Notes: generated from the sequence alone by a model not told the origin. Positions 23,801 through 33,261 are shown, counted from the stretch's first letter. The stretch: DNA of 64,000 nt from Saxidomus purpurata (GCA_022818135.1 JAFMSR010000002.1:45922699-45986698); one strand, 5' to 3'. A program made the numbers and translations.

Positions 23801-26800
23801 AATATGAATGAAGTTCAGACAGTGCACATCAGTACTAGCCATTTTTGATCCATGTAGAATAGCATGCCTCGACAATCTATTGATGTTTTTATAACATGTC
23901 TTTCAACAGTTTTCAATCTCAAGTTGAATTCCTGATTGTTACGCAAGGTCAAGGTGAAATTTATCTTTCATAGCAAACTTTGATTTTAACAGCATTTAAA
24001 ATCCTACAGTTAAAGAGGGTAAAATAGGACACCAAAAATTGTGCAATAAAAACCTGTATGTTGACAATTGATATATCAGAGCTTCTATAAAAGCACAAAA
24101 AATCCAGCACTTAAACACTAAAACAGTACTTATTTACTGTGACGGTCTGTACATCTTCCAATGACCTACATTACACTGACAATAAATAATTATCTAAGGG
24201 GAGCAGTGGTGTAGAGGTTAAGGTGTTGGCCTCTCATCCCGGAGGTTGCGGGTTCGAGCCCCACTGGGGACATGACTGTAATTCCTCATACGATACCAGT
24301 ACTGGTTTTCCAAGAAGCAGCCTCAAGAGTGACTCGATAAGCTACAAGCTTTTTTCACAATCAAGCTAAAATAAGTTAGTATTAACTAATCCACAAGACC
24401 GGGCATCAAAGAATATATGTTTTAAAAGCATACAAATTCAACAGGAAAAGAGTTTGCTGCAGAAAATTACCTGGATTGTTTTTGTCCAGCTCATTTTTGA
24501 TGTTCTTGTAGTACAATAAAAAATGTGTTGTGGGTCTCTTGGGTTTGCCATCCCGTTTGGACTCTGCAGACAGGTATCTTGTAAAACAGTAACTGACACT
24601 GAAATGTAAAGTTCTATTTTATTGATCAGCCTGCATACATGATAATTATAAATATAAATTAATCAGCAGTGTAATGAGTCTACTAACAGTTTCAAATTCT
24701 TTTATTAATATTTTTTTGAAATTTTATATCAAATGAATAGTTTAGTTAAAGACAGTCATTAGCTACATTTTTTGTATTCATAGCTGATGTTTATCTGTTA
24801 CAAGATACAATCTTGTATCTTGGCGAGAGGCGTAATGTCCAGAGACGTGCAACATGTATGGTTAAAGGTCTAAATAATAAAAACAGTTTTACTACACAGA
24901 AAGATTAATTGCTTTAGGACTTCCAAGTTTAGAATATAGAAGGCTCAGGTCAGATTTAATACAAACATACAAAATTATAAATGGCCATGACAAAATAGAG
25001 AAAAAAAAAATTGTTTCCACCACCGTCAACTATGTCCCAACAATTAAGGGGTAACTCCCTTAAAATTCACAAAAAATACTCCAGAACCAAACATAGGCAA
25101 GCTACCTTCAGCCAGAAGGTTATAAACGTCTGGAACAAGTTACCAGAGTCCATAATTATGGCACCCTCTATAAACTCCTTCAAACATCGTCTCAACAAAG
25201 ACTGGGTTGGGGGACCAAACAAATTTAGACCTAAATGCCTGTTAAACTGAATAAGTAGCAGTTCAATAGCTATCAAGCACATATTTAGTGGTATTAAACA
25301 ATACTACACCTCATACTAAAACAAGAGCTGTCCCTCCCAAGTGACGAATGCCCCCGAAAGAGGTGCCTCACAGTCTGTGTCCTCTCCATGTGCTCAATAA
25401 ATGTGCTATGTAATTTTAAAATCCTTCCATGCATGACAGAGTAATCATGCATACTGTATTCCATTACTTTAAACACTAAGTGTGACCTTGACCTTTGAGG
25501 TAGGGACTTGAGTCTTGCACGCGACACATCCGCTTGATGTGCTAGACATTTGTGCACAGTTATTTTAAAATCCTTCAAAGCATAATAAAGTTATAGTCTG
25601 GAAACAAATGTATGCATATATACAGGATTCCATTACCTATAAACTCTAAGTGTGACCTTGACCTTTGTGGTAGGGATGTGGGTCATGCACGCGACACGTC
25701 GTCTTGATGTGCTAGACATTTGTGCCAAATCATTTTAAAATCCTTCAAGGCATGACAAAGTGACAGTCCGGACACGGATGTGTGCATATATGCTTATATA
25801 GAGGAATCCATTACCTTCAAACTCTAAGTATGACCTTGACCTTTGAGCTAGGGACGTGGGTCTTGCACGCGACACGTCGTCTTGATGTGCTAGACATTTG
25901 TGCCAAGTTATTTTAAAATCCTTCAATGCATGACAAAGTTACAGTCCAGACACGAATGTGTGCATATATGCTTATATGGAGGAATCCATTACCTTCAAAC
26001 TCTAAGTATGACCTTGACCTTTGAGCTAGGGACGTGGGTCTTGCCGACGCCTGTCTTGATGTGCTAGACATGTGTGCCTAGTTATTTTAAAATCCTTCAA
26101 TGCATGACAAAGTTACAGTCCGGACACGAATGTGTGCATATATAGAGGATTCCATAACCTTCATACTCCAAGTGTGACCTTCACCTTTGAGTTAGGGATG
26201 TGGGTCTTGCACGCGACACGTCGTCTTGATGTGCTAGACATGTGTGCCAAGTTATTTTAAAATCCTTCAATGCATGACAAAGTTACAGTCCGGACACGAA
26301 TTTGTAAGTGGGGACGCACGGACGGACGGACAGACGGTGCGATTTTAATATGCCACCCTTCGGGGGCATAAAAAAGTGTCAACAGTGTTTTTATTCAGTT
26401 TTACCAGTGTTTTAATGTTATAAGCATGATGCAATTTGATTTTCTCCACAAAAATGAGTGTATGGACACATATTCATGAGAGACATTAAATGGATAGTGC
26501 TTATTCAATATTGTGGAATTATTGGCTTATTATTGCCACTTATATTAGTGAAAATAATCAATAAATTGCCACAGAAACGGAAATTGTTTATATGAGTAGC
26601 AAACTCATATCCAACATAAATGACTTTATAAACATTATTACATATTGCATATTTACATGCTCTATGTAAACCTTTTATCACTAATTATCAGGTTGGTTAT
26701 AACACTAAATTTAGTAACGGTAAACGTAACTAAATACAGTAGCACTGTTGTGGAAAATAGCCAGAATTCATATTGTTAAATATATTGCGAACATTATTGC

Positions 26801-27505
26801 AATAAAATACATTGACAGTTTTGACTTACAGTGAACATTTCACAATGCTAGTTGAAAATAAAAACTTCACTGTTGCATTTTTTGCAAATTGAGATAAATT
26901 ATTTTGGGATCCTTGTTAACACTTTATTTGAAATAAATGCAACAGCAGATAGTCTCTTTTCATCAACCAGCATTGTATATATAATGAATAATATTCAAAA
27001 ACAAATAAAAAGTATGAAACCACAAATACCTGTTCATATAATTTCTGTAACTGAATTTAGTAACGCTTACTTTATTTAGTTACGTTACTAAAATTATATA
27101 GTATTATAACCAACCTGATTATGTTAGCTATTGCAAAGATCATGGTAGGCAGTTGTACAAATATGTACCTGTCTCAGAATGCCTACAAGTGCATTATCAT
27201 TTTCTTCCACTGATATTGTCCCTCAGTCTGTTATACTTGAGGACATGTTAATTGTCTTCATATGACATGTGCCTAACAACGAACTGAGCAGATTTGGTAC
27301 GAAAACACTCGGGTACGAGATGATTTAGGGACAAGTCTGAAAACACTGACTCAAAATGCAAACTTGATAAGGCCCTGAGTTTGGATTGCAGAGAGAAACA
27401 TCTTTACAAATTACTACAATGACCCAAAAATGAAAGGTGCTACCATTTGCTATTCAATGTCACGGGTCTTCCAAATAATCTAGCAGCGCTAATGAGTCCC
27501 GCCAT
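8846..27505 (-). CDS. TFAM: TFAM, mitochondrial transcription factor A (7 coding exons, 317 aa)
   Basis: Packages mitochondrial DNA and activates its transcription in the matrix. Coding exons, 5' to 3': 27505-27444, 24598-24471, 23410-23340, 22569-22441, 18950-18825, 10542-10489, 9229-8846. All junctions are GT-AG and in phase (total 954 nt with stop). The N-terminus MAGLISAARLFGRPVT is Arg-rich and without acids, as in a mitochondrial presequence. HMG box A spans about residues 39-107 (KPKRP...KKWK), a Lys-rich linker follows, and HMG box B spans about 136-210 (NLSECAERWKKLPDAEKE, then VYRRLAEEERESYNKEM). The segment after box B (MIAEGKEKLVRK) matches the family. Vertebrate TFAM is about 245 aa; the excess here is a tail of about 100 residues with two KKSPVK motifs (246-251, 269-274), KVRF (294-297) and an acidic end. 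The start is the first ATG (ATGGCG) and is the only one giving a presequence in phase with exon 2. Introns are mostly mobile elements. Confidence 0.92.
9425..10473 (+). mobile_element. Y-family element in TFAM intron 6
   Basis: The start ACAAGAGGTGTCCCTCACAA is followed by AATGCCCCCTAAAG. The interior has five to six units with GTGACCTTGACCTTTGAGG, GATGTGCTAGACATTTG and TTTTAAAATCCTTCAATGC. The end has GACGGACGGACAGACAG and then CCTTCGGGAGCATAA. ATGCCCCC near the 5' end is inverted at the 3' end. It fills almost the whole intron between the last two TFAM exons. Confidence 0.85.
10652..12667 (+). mobile_element. Z-family element, split by a W element, 3' end missing
   Basis: The start AACTAGAGCTATCACTAAAT carries ATCAC/GTGAT and AATACCCCCAAAAG. 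The interior has units of about 146 bp (GGGCAATAACTCTGTAAT, GTACACTGCACTTCCTCTC, TTGTATGAAGTTGTATTG). A W-family element occupies 10909-11885. The array is cut at 12667, where another element begins, so the usual 3' end (TTTTGGGGGTATAAT) is absent. Confidence 0.8.
10909..11885 (+). mobile_element. W-family element nested in the Z element
   Basis: The start is AACAAGAGCTGTCAGTAGGA, then CAGCGCGCTCGAC. The interior has about 165 bp units (AAGTCAAAAAAGGGCCATAA, CAGAGTTATGTACTCTTG, GTTTCAAAGCAATACCTC). The end is CCAACGCCGACGCGAG, then AAAGTCGAGCTAAAAA. GCTCGAC is inverted as GTCGAGC. The Z unit GTAACAAAGGGCAATAAC is split at its AAA by this insertion. Confidence 0.82.
12668..13363 (+). repeat. 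X-related repeat, 5' part, interrupted at 13364
   Basis: It starts AACAAGACCGCAATGATGGC and carries CTATATCGC, as X elements do. The interior differs, with TCAAGGTCAGCCAAGGTCAA and AACCTTGACCCCAAATGC units. Similar unit sequence resumes after 15060 (CGACCTTGACCCTAGGGACC), so the TIR transposon at 13364-15059 was inserted into it. Confidence 0.55.
13575..14450 (+). mobile_element. V-family element
   Basis: The start ACAAGAGCCATGTTACACAT contains the hairpin CCATGTTACACATGG, then TTAATCCCCCCGCC. Four to five units of about 157 bp follow (GGGGAATAACTCTAAAAGTA, CACTGCACTTCCTACCAATG). The end is GGACGGACGGACGGAC, then GGCGGGGGGATAAATA, the inverse of the 5' motif. The unit resembles the Z unit. 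Open frames here (for example 14159-14449) are repeat translations. Confidence 0.82.
14575..14690 (+). mobile_element. tRNA-like (SINE-type) sequence
   Basis: TGGCTCAGTGGGTAAG resembles a tRNA box A and GGTTCGAATCC is a good box B, spaced as in a tRNA. The arms do not form a clean cloverleaf, so this is tRNA-derived rather than a tRNA gene. Confidence 0.5.
15060..16001. repeat. Degenerate interspersed repeats in TFAM intron 5
   Basis: Scattered GACCTTGACC, TTTGACCTTAAGCTGTGACC and AGGTTTCGTAAG-type motifs suggest decayed relatives of the other repeat families. No ends could be set and no gene is seen. Confidence 0.4.
16002..18627 (+). mobile_element. W-family element with about six 164 bp units, split by an X element
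   Basis: The start AACAAGAGCTGTCACATGAC carries the hairpin CTGTCACATGACAG, then GCTCGACTATTCGAA. After the X insertion (16293-17391), six units of 163-165 bp run from about 17590 to 18545 (CTAAGTTAAAAAGGGGCATA, GATTGTTTCCTCAGGTG, AGTCAATACCTTTGATA). The end is ACGCCGACACCGACGCC, then TTCGAATAGTCGAGCTAAAA, the exact inverse of the 5' motif. Confidence 0.85.
16293..17391 (+). mobile_element. X-family element, copy 1 (satellite-bearing)
   Basis: The start AACAAGAGGGCCATGATGGC carries a perfect GGGCCATGATGGCCC-type hairpin, then CGCTCACCTG. It contains seven units of about 40 bp with TGATCATGATCTGCACT (16545-16800), then three longer units with GACCTAGTTTTTGACCCC. The end is CTCAGGTGAGCTAAAAAG after a GACGGACGACGGACG run. 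Nearly identical to 33393-34498. Confidence 0.9.
19219..20031. mobile_element. TIR element, 813 bp, CAGGGTTCGAATTTAA ends
   Basis: The left end CAGGGTTCGAATTTAA is perfectly inverted at the right end TTAAATTCGAACCCTG (16 bp). Subterminal GCAAGT/ACTTGC motifs repeat many times. AACTC flanks both sides (19214-19218, 20032-20036). No transposase frame is seen. CAGGG ends suggest a hAT-type element, although only 5 bp of duplication match. Confidence 0.7.
20099..21178 (+). mobile_element. Y-family element, copy 2
   Basis: The start ACAAGAGCTGTCCCTCCCAA is followed by GAATGCCCCCGAAAG. Five to six units of about 180 bp follow, then a long GGAC/AGAC run (21095-21142) and CCTTCGGGGGCATAA. The 5' motif ATGCCCCCGAAAG is inverted at the 3' end. 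It is nearly the same, unit by unit, as 25320-26371. Confidence 0.9.
21361..21996 (+). mobile_element. X-family element, short copy
   Basis: The start AACAAGATGGCCCTATATCC has lost half of the 5' hairpin. Three units follow (TCATAATTTGAACAATCTTG, AGCTCTAGG), then the shared 3' segment (GAATGGAATTCTTTGAACAA) and the end CATGCTGAGCTAAAAAG. Confidence 0.8.
22854..23022. mobile_element. Small palindromic MITE (copy 1) in a TFAM intron
   Basis: The left arm GAAATAACATCC...TATCGTCTAATAA and the right arm TTATTAGACGATGAACACTG...TTATTTC are inverted. The core has GCGCAGTTATAAACTACTCA and CAGGCATCCAGCC. A related copy lies at 27551-27745. Confidence 0.65.
23541..23622. repeat. 42 bp tandem duplication
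   Basis: CCATAGCTTAAATTAAGCCA and the following 20 bases occur twice, starting at 23541 and 23583, with no visible difference. It lies in the intron between TFAM exons 2 and 3. Confidence 0.85.
24196..24390 (+). mobile_element. tRNA-derived SINE
   Basis: AGTGGTGTAGAGGTTAAGG (box A) and GCGGGTTCGAGCCCC (box B) form a tRNA-like head. The body continues ACCAGTACTGGTTTTCCAAG and GAGTGACTCGATAAGCTACA. The same head and body occur inverted at 63690-63872, which shows a mobile family. The acceptor stem does not pair, so it is not a tRNA gene. Confidence 0.75.
24815..25250 (+). pseudogene. LINE retrotransposon ORF2 C-terminal remnant
   Basis: The translation, with frame changes, reads VQRRATCMVKGL, IALGLPSLEYRRLRSDLIQT, YKIINGHDKIE, then KHRQATFSQKVINVWNKLPE, SIINSFKHRLNKDW-like and a stop. 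This LP..EYRR..DL...YKI...N.WNKLP pattern is the C-terminal tail of Jockey/CR1-type LINEs. Part of it (25011-25250) is still open. Confidence 0.75.
25320..26371 (+). mobile_element. Y-family element, copy 3
   Basis: Same ends and unit order as 20099-21178 (ACAAGAGCTGTCCCTCCCAA to CCTTCGGGGGCATAA), with unrelated flanks. It has a shorter GGAC run and a small change at about 26040-26055. Together the two copies define the element ends. Confidence 0.9.
26688..27118. mobile_element. MITE, 431 bp, TTA target duplication
   Basis: The ends TCAGGTTGGTTATAA and TTATAACCAACCTGA are perfect 15 bp inverted repeats. Further inverted motifs follow (AGTAACG, GTAACTAAAT). TTA flanks both sides (26685-26687, 27119-27121), as in PIF/Harbinger elements. 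The interior is AT-rich; the open frame at 26852-27079 is not convincing. Confidence 0.75.
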
Positions 27506-27550
27506 TTTGTTGTTCAGATAAATTCCGGTCCAAAGCGCACAAAAACCGTA

Positions 27551-27745
27551 CTTGAATTATTAGACGATGAACACCGCTGGAACGGATGTTATTTCATAAA
27601 TTAACAATGATATGGAGTCTGATGCGCAGTATTGAATTAACAACGAAAGCCGGATGCCTGGGTGGTTTATAATAGCGCATTACAACGACAAAGAGTTGTT
27701 TATTAGACGATAACAATGCTGAAAAGTGTATGTTATTTCGATTCT
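27551..27745. mobile_element. MITE copy 2 directly upstream of the TFAM start codon
   Basis: It shares TTATTAGACGATGAACAC, GCTGGAAC, TTATTTCATAAA and the GATGCGCAG/GGATGCC core with the copy at 22854-23022. It begins about 45 bp 5' of the TFAM ATG, so it lies in the promoter or 5' UTR. Its two arms run in the same direction, unlike the inverted arms of copy 1. Confidence 0.65.
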
Positions 27746-27846
27746 TACTTGACAAGATATTACATAAAGTTACTAAATGCAAGCCGTTATATTCTACGCG
27801 GGTGTTTATTTTACGTCAGGCGGCATAATATGACGTCATTTGATTT

Positions 27847-27847
<1 letters not shown>

Positions 27848-27916
<69 letters not shown>

Positions 27917-27917
27917 T

Positions 27918-27959
<42 letters not shown>

Positions 27960-28070
27960 CTCCCTTTCTTTTTTTTTTTTTTTTTTTTTTCTTTCTCTCC
28001 CCTCCCCCCCTCTCCTCTTCTTTCTCTTTCTTTTTTTTTTTTTCTTTTTTTCTCTTCCCCCCCCCCCCCA
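27848..28070. repeat. Long poly(dT) tract ending in C-rich sequence
   Basis: Almost pure T from 27848 to 27959, then T-rich with C interruptions, ending in a run of C. Read on the TFAM sense strand it is poly(A). Long open frames here are homopolymer artefacts. Exact length is probably unreliable. Confidence 0.9.
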
Positions 28071-28515
28071 TAATGACGGAATATCGTTTCCCGCGTTGTT
28101 TATGGCACGATTAAACTTATTTGTTCTACTTTCCGTTTCACGTAATAACACAAATACCGACGGTCCGTATATTACAATTGTATTATTGCTTAAATACGGA
28201 CCCTGATTGATTAATGTACCGGGGGGATCTGGTTGTCCAAAAACCAAAAATTTTCCCGCCCTAAGAGACTTCGTGTGTAACATTTTTACTAAAGAAATGG
28301 TAAGACAACTCTGATAATCTTAGCAGACAATCATGTAGTCCAAAGTTAATTACGTAATAGACATTATTGGTACACTGCGTCATTGACGTTATCGCGAACG
28401 TCGTAACGTTAATCTGTATTGTTCATAGTAACAGAGACGCGTGCGTTGAAAAGTAAAAGCAGGAAATTAGAGTATCCCTGAAAGACATTTCATGAAATAA
28501 GAGTATTTTTCTATA

Positions 28516-30827
28516 ATGGCAAAGAAACAGAAATACAACATACAAGACACAGATATAGATGAAGGTATGTTCAGGCTACAATTTGCGAAATATTATAACC
28601 TCGGCACTTGTTTTCCTGATAGCCATTTTTGGAGTACATTGCATGGGCAATCCAGCAGTGTTTTCTTTGGGTCTGTATATTCTTACTATTTATTTACATC
28701 AATTGTAGGCTAGCAGCCTGTTATAATATCTGAGCATTCTCAGTGGCTACTTCAGAAAAAAAATATTACCACCAAAAAAAAAAAAAAAAAAATTTTAAAA
28801 AAAATCCCCCCCCCCAAAAAGGGTAGGCCAGATTACTAGCAAGTGCCAATTATCTTCCAAATCTTCAACTGGCCTTCTTCTGGACTCGTCAGGATTATAT
28901 TTTCTTTGGGGATAAAACATCTACCCAGTGTAGAATTCGAACCGACGACCTACTGCAAACCAAATGCTTTAAGCTTGAATCTGAGTGCCGGCCCTTATCA
29001 TAACGTCACGGGGGAAAATCACTTTCAACATGATTTATTGCACACATTCTCTAAAATTATATGAAAAATGAACTTCAGTTGATATGTAGTAAATAATAAC
29101 AACTACATGTAGCTCTTTTGTCTGTTTTTAGTGATTTTTTCGGCACACTTTTCTGTTATTTTAGATGCATTACTGGATTATTCTCAACTGTCAGGCACCG
29201 AACTCGACTATGAGTATTCGGACAGCTTACTTGAATCAGATGGTGGGGAGTCAAAAGTAAAATCACTAAAGTCAAATACCATCGCATTCGTGATCAATCA
29301 CCCACTCCCAGAATCATCCAAAAGTATGAAGTTGGCACCACCAAAACAGATTCTACAAGAAATAAAGCGTACCACAGAAGCCAGAAGTAAATCCTATGTA
29401 CAGAAGCAGACACATGCAAATGTCAAGGTCGATTTTAATATCAACGAATACGACTACAAGTCAACTACATCTGACATCCTTGATCTCCAGCGTATGGCAG
29501 ACAAGTTTGCACAAATGGACAAGCAGAAAAGTAAGTTTGACTTTGTTAGTGGAATAAAGATACTCCATCAAATAACAACTGTATAACAATTGTAATCGGC
29601 AATACATTTCTGAATATCCTAGTGCCCTTCGCTGTCGTGGTTTGATTACGTCCAAACCATGACATATTCGTCGGTATATCACTGAAAAAGTAAGCTCGAT
29701 CTTTTTTCTTACATCTTCGATAATGATGGGATGTAATTGTTGGTGCAATCATACCATGCAAATTAACCAGAGTGTTTATGCATCTGCGATGTATCCGTAT
29801 AAGTGACCAGGCTGAATTTTTAAATTTCCATTCAGACCTTTGAAAACCTTTCAGAATTTAAACCAATGTGACGGGTTATAAATCTTTTTTCCAAATTACT
29901 CAAGGAGTTACAGAGCATGCCGAATGAAACAAGTGTCCCTATCTCGTAAAATTACTTCGTCATCCGACAATATTCCGAGAGATCCAGAAGTTTGTTTCTT
30001 TGGTGTGTGTATTTGTACTTTTTCAAAACATGTCCACACACATATGTTTATTTACAGTTATTGAAAATATCATATGTGAAGCTGGAGAATTCAACTATGA
30101 AATTGTTACTGGAGTTGACAAACTATTAGAGGAGGCACACACGCTCTTATACAAATATTATGGTAAGTGCAATGCTTATTGAAATTGCAAGCATGTAGCC
30201 TATGACTTTCAAAATACGCTGTTCTATCAGTAATCTCGCTATACAATTATCATTTACGTTTGTGTTACCACACTGATCTGTATTGTCGAGCTTCAAAACT
30301 TATGTGCAACTGTTTGTTAATGATATAATGGATATGCTGTTTAATTGCGTATTACCTACCGTTATTTAATTGCACCATATGCTCATCCCAGCGTGAGTTT
30401 GTATCAAAGTTTACGAGTCGTCATCTCTTTCAGATAAATTGGATCGTGCAACCAGAGCAAGTTTGCAGAACTCGATTTTAAAGTTGAAAGATTTGCCAAA
30501 TACGTTCCTATGCGTCCAGAGAAACAAAGATCTATTCGTGTGTTAGACTGGCTCAATAATCACACCAGTCAACCCGAGCCAGAGATGTATGACTTTAACA
30601 TGCAAGACCCAACCCAACCAAGAAAATATGTTTCCGACATTGTACCCAGAACGTCTGCAAGTGAAACAAACGTCATCCTTGGCAAGCGAAAGAGAGGCTG
30701 TGGGTATTGTGAAAGTGATAATGTAATCGACGTTCACGAAAGCAATTCTGATACAAGAGTCTACGTGCACGCTGATTGGCTAAGGCCGGGTGTTTCCGGA
30801 AAGCGGAGAAGAGTAAGAGTTGAATGA
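28516..30827 (+). CDS. Unrecognised protein, probably nuclear, 4 exons, about 304 aa if one frameshift is corrected
   Basis: Exons 28516-28564, 29165-29530, 30058-30162, 30434-30827. Donors are GTATGT, GTAAGT and GTAAGT; acceptors follow pyrimidine tracts; phase is 1 at all three junctions. The protein starts MAKKQKYNIQDTDIDE and has an acidic first third (ELDYEYSDSLLESDGGES), a helical middle (DILDLQRMADKFAQMDKQK; VDKLLEEAHTLLYKYYG) and basic clusters near the end (GKRKRG and GKRRRVRVE) that look like nuclear localisation signals. In exon 4 the frame carried in from exon 3 stops at 30543. A second frame is plainly coding from about 30457 to the TGA at 30827 (KFAELDFKVERFAKYVPMRP, then VLDWLNNHTSQPEPEMYDFN). 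One missing base near 30445-30460 would join them: either an assembly error or a real lesion. Head to head with TFAM. I do not recognise the family. Confidence 0.7.
28755..28822. repeat. Homopolymer A and C runs in intron 1 of the plus-strand gene
   Basis: A run of about 20 A, then A-rich sequence and about 10 C. Low complexity; length may be inexact. Confidence 0.7.
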
Positions 30828-31869
30828 ATGGTGGTTTATGCTAAGAGACAAATTGTTAAATAGTAGATTGATTACGATGCCATAGCTCATTGTGGATATT
30901 TATAATTATGACGCACACGAAATGATTGTTGTACATGTACATTGTATGTTTATTTGTGCTTGAAAAAATGAATTAATTTAAAATTGCAGGACTTGCCTCG
31001 TTGTTTTCGAAATAGCCATCGAGTAAGTATCTTATGGTTTAAATTATCAACTATTGCATAAACAGGATTTGTTTTTTCGCTATAATAACTCGTCCAAGAA
31101 TATAATTACTGAAATTTATGACAAAAGACTTACAAAACTACTGTGTTTAAGAAAAGTTTTGTCACAATAAATTGATGCGTGATGCTTTTTCCAGAAGAAT
31201 TAGACAGTTTAAACCTTTTTTTATGAAACTTTATCCGTATCCGAGGTTCACTTGACATAGGCCTATGTAGGAAAAACTCGTCTTGTTTAAAACCACAAGG
31301 CATATTGAAAGGAAAGTTTAGTGACTTCTGCAGTTTCCAATTAGTAAGTAAGTAGTAATAGGGTCGGCACCGCATTGCTTTCACCTCTCCATGAGTGTTC
31401 AATATCTTTTATTGAGGGTGTACATGTGTCTCAAACAAGTCTAGAACTTTCAACAACATACAGGGAACGTTGTTCAACGTATACAATAGAAAAACCGCAT
31501 CAACAAAGGTGACACTGACACTTCGAACAGTGTACTAAGACAGTCTGCAATACCACTGCCAACACTGCTTACTGCACTGCACCAAATCGCCTTCCATGAA
31601 AACAACACCATAAACTATCCAATGTGATATCTTGATACTATTTATATATTACCACCTCAGTATGCTTTAAGTAGATGTATCATATATCTGAAAGGATGCT
31701 AACCTTTGCACACGCAATACAAGGCGTTTCATAAATGTTGGCGACATAAATGCAAATATTGGGTCAAATGTAGCCAAAAGCTCTACCAAGTTTATATGCC
31801 TTTACTTGCAATGTGTCTACGGCCTTTGCAAACAAAAGCAGGACCAAGGCTCTTGGAATATTGAAGAAA
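30828..31869. other. Intergenic, nothing recognised
   Basis: It follows the TGA of the plus-strand gene, so its first few hundred bases probably hold that gene's 3' UTR. No repeat or further exon could be supported. Confidence 0.35.
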
Positions 31870-32718
31870 AAGTGACGAATACGTAACAGCGTTCAGTAAA
31901 TTTAGTTACGGATGCGGGGCTTGCACGTGTCACCATGTCATGCTTTACAGAGGTACCATGTATACAGCATTCCATTACCTTTAAACTCTTAAGTGTGACA
32001 TTGACCTTTGAGGTAGGGTCGTCGTTGTTGTACGCGACACGGTGTCTTGCTGAGCATTTGTGCCACGTTATTTTAAAACCCATCAATGCATGACAACGTT
32101 GCAGTCCGGACACGAATGTGTGCATATATACAAGGTTCCACATGATCATGACGTTTAAACACCAAGTGTGACCTTGGCTGAGGAAGGAGTGTGGGTTTTG
32201 CATGCGACACATCGTCTTGATGTGCTGAGCATCTGTGCAAAGTTTTTTTAAAAATACTTCAGTGCATGACAAAGTTGCAGTCCGGACACGAATGTGTGCA
32301 TATATACAAGATTCCACATGATCATGACGTTTAAACACCAAGTGTGACCTTGGCTGAGGAAGGAGCGTGGGTTTTGCATGCGACACATCGTCTTGATGTG
32401 CTGAGCATCTGTGCAAAGTTACTTTAAAATCCTTCAGTGCATGACAAAGTTACAGTCCGGGCACGAAGGTGTGCATATACCAACTCTATACAGGATTTCA
32501 ATACCTGTAAACTCTACGTGTGACCCTGACATTAAAGGTAGGAACGCGAGTCTTGCACGCGACACGACGTTTTGATGTGCTGAACATTTGTGCCAAGTTA
32601 TTTTAAAATCCTTCAATGCATGACAAAGTTACAGCCCGGACACACAAAATAAGGACGGACACATGGACGGACGGTGCGTTTATAATATACCCACCTTAAT
32701 AATAATAAGGGGTATAAA
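31870..32718 (+). mobile_element. Y-family element, 5' truncated
   Basis: Four units with AGTGTGACCTTGGCTGAGGA or TGTGACATTGACCTTTGAGG and TGACAAAGTTGCAGTCCGGA. The end is GGACGGACACATGGACGG followed by a changed hairpin (TATACCCACCTTAATAAT then AATAAGGGGTATAA). Two central units (about 32100-32270 and 32275-32440) are nearly identical. The 199-residue minus-strand frame here is repeat sequence. Confidence 0.75.
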
Positions 32719-33261
32719 AGAGAAGCTATAAGGTCTTTCCAGGCTAGCTAGAATAAGGAAAATATTACAAGACAAAGCAACTTTCAATTGTATTCAAAGC
32801 AACATACACCTATATTACACACAGTGTAGTCACAAGTAAATAACCACGTGACATATTCTAGGTTTGGAAAAATTGAACTTCCTCGAGAAAGTAAAGCGAA
32901 AATAGCATTAACATAATAACAAGAAAATCTGCAGGCCCACAAACAAAACTGACATGTAAATAAGTTGGAAATTGGTGATGGTTGATGTTGAGGCATGGCC
33001 CCAAAAGAACTCTAGGAAATCAAGTCTGGTTGAACAAGCAAAATCTGACACGACACCACATCTACTGACTGACCTGTAGTATCGACACTTTACTGTTATC
33101 GAATAATATGAATACAGCATGTCTTAATTTTTCATTGCCAATATCCTTATTTTAATATTTGACATGACTGAAGAGTTTTATGATTAGCCGTAAAACATTT
33201 AAAAAGCTGAAAATGATAAGTAAAACAGAAGAAAAAAGTTTAAAAAATTGGGTTTGGAACT

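Noticed and set aside
27811..28283. Long open frames of poly-Phe or poly-Lys on both strands
   Set aside because: They are translations of the homopolymer T tract; no normal protein sequence is attached.
28900..29010. tRNA-like box B (GGTTCGAATTC, minus strand)
   Set aside because: No matching box A or arms could be placed, so it is not listed as a SINE.
31817..32416. 199-residue minus-strand open frame
   Set aside because: It is a read-through of Y-family units; the same peptides (MKDFKITWHKCLAHQDDVSR type) recur at every Y element.
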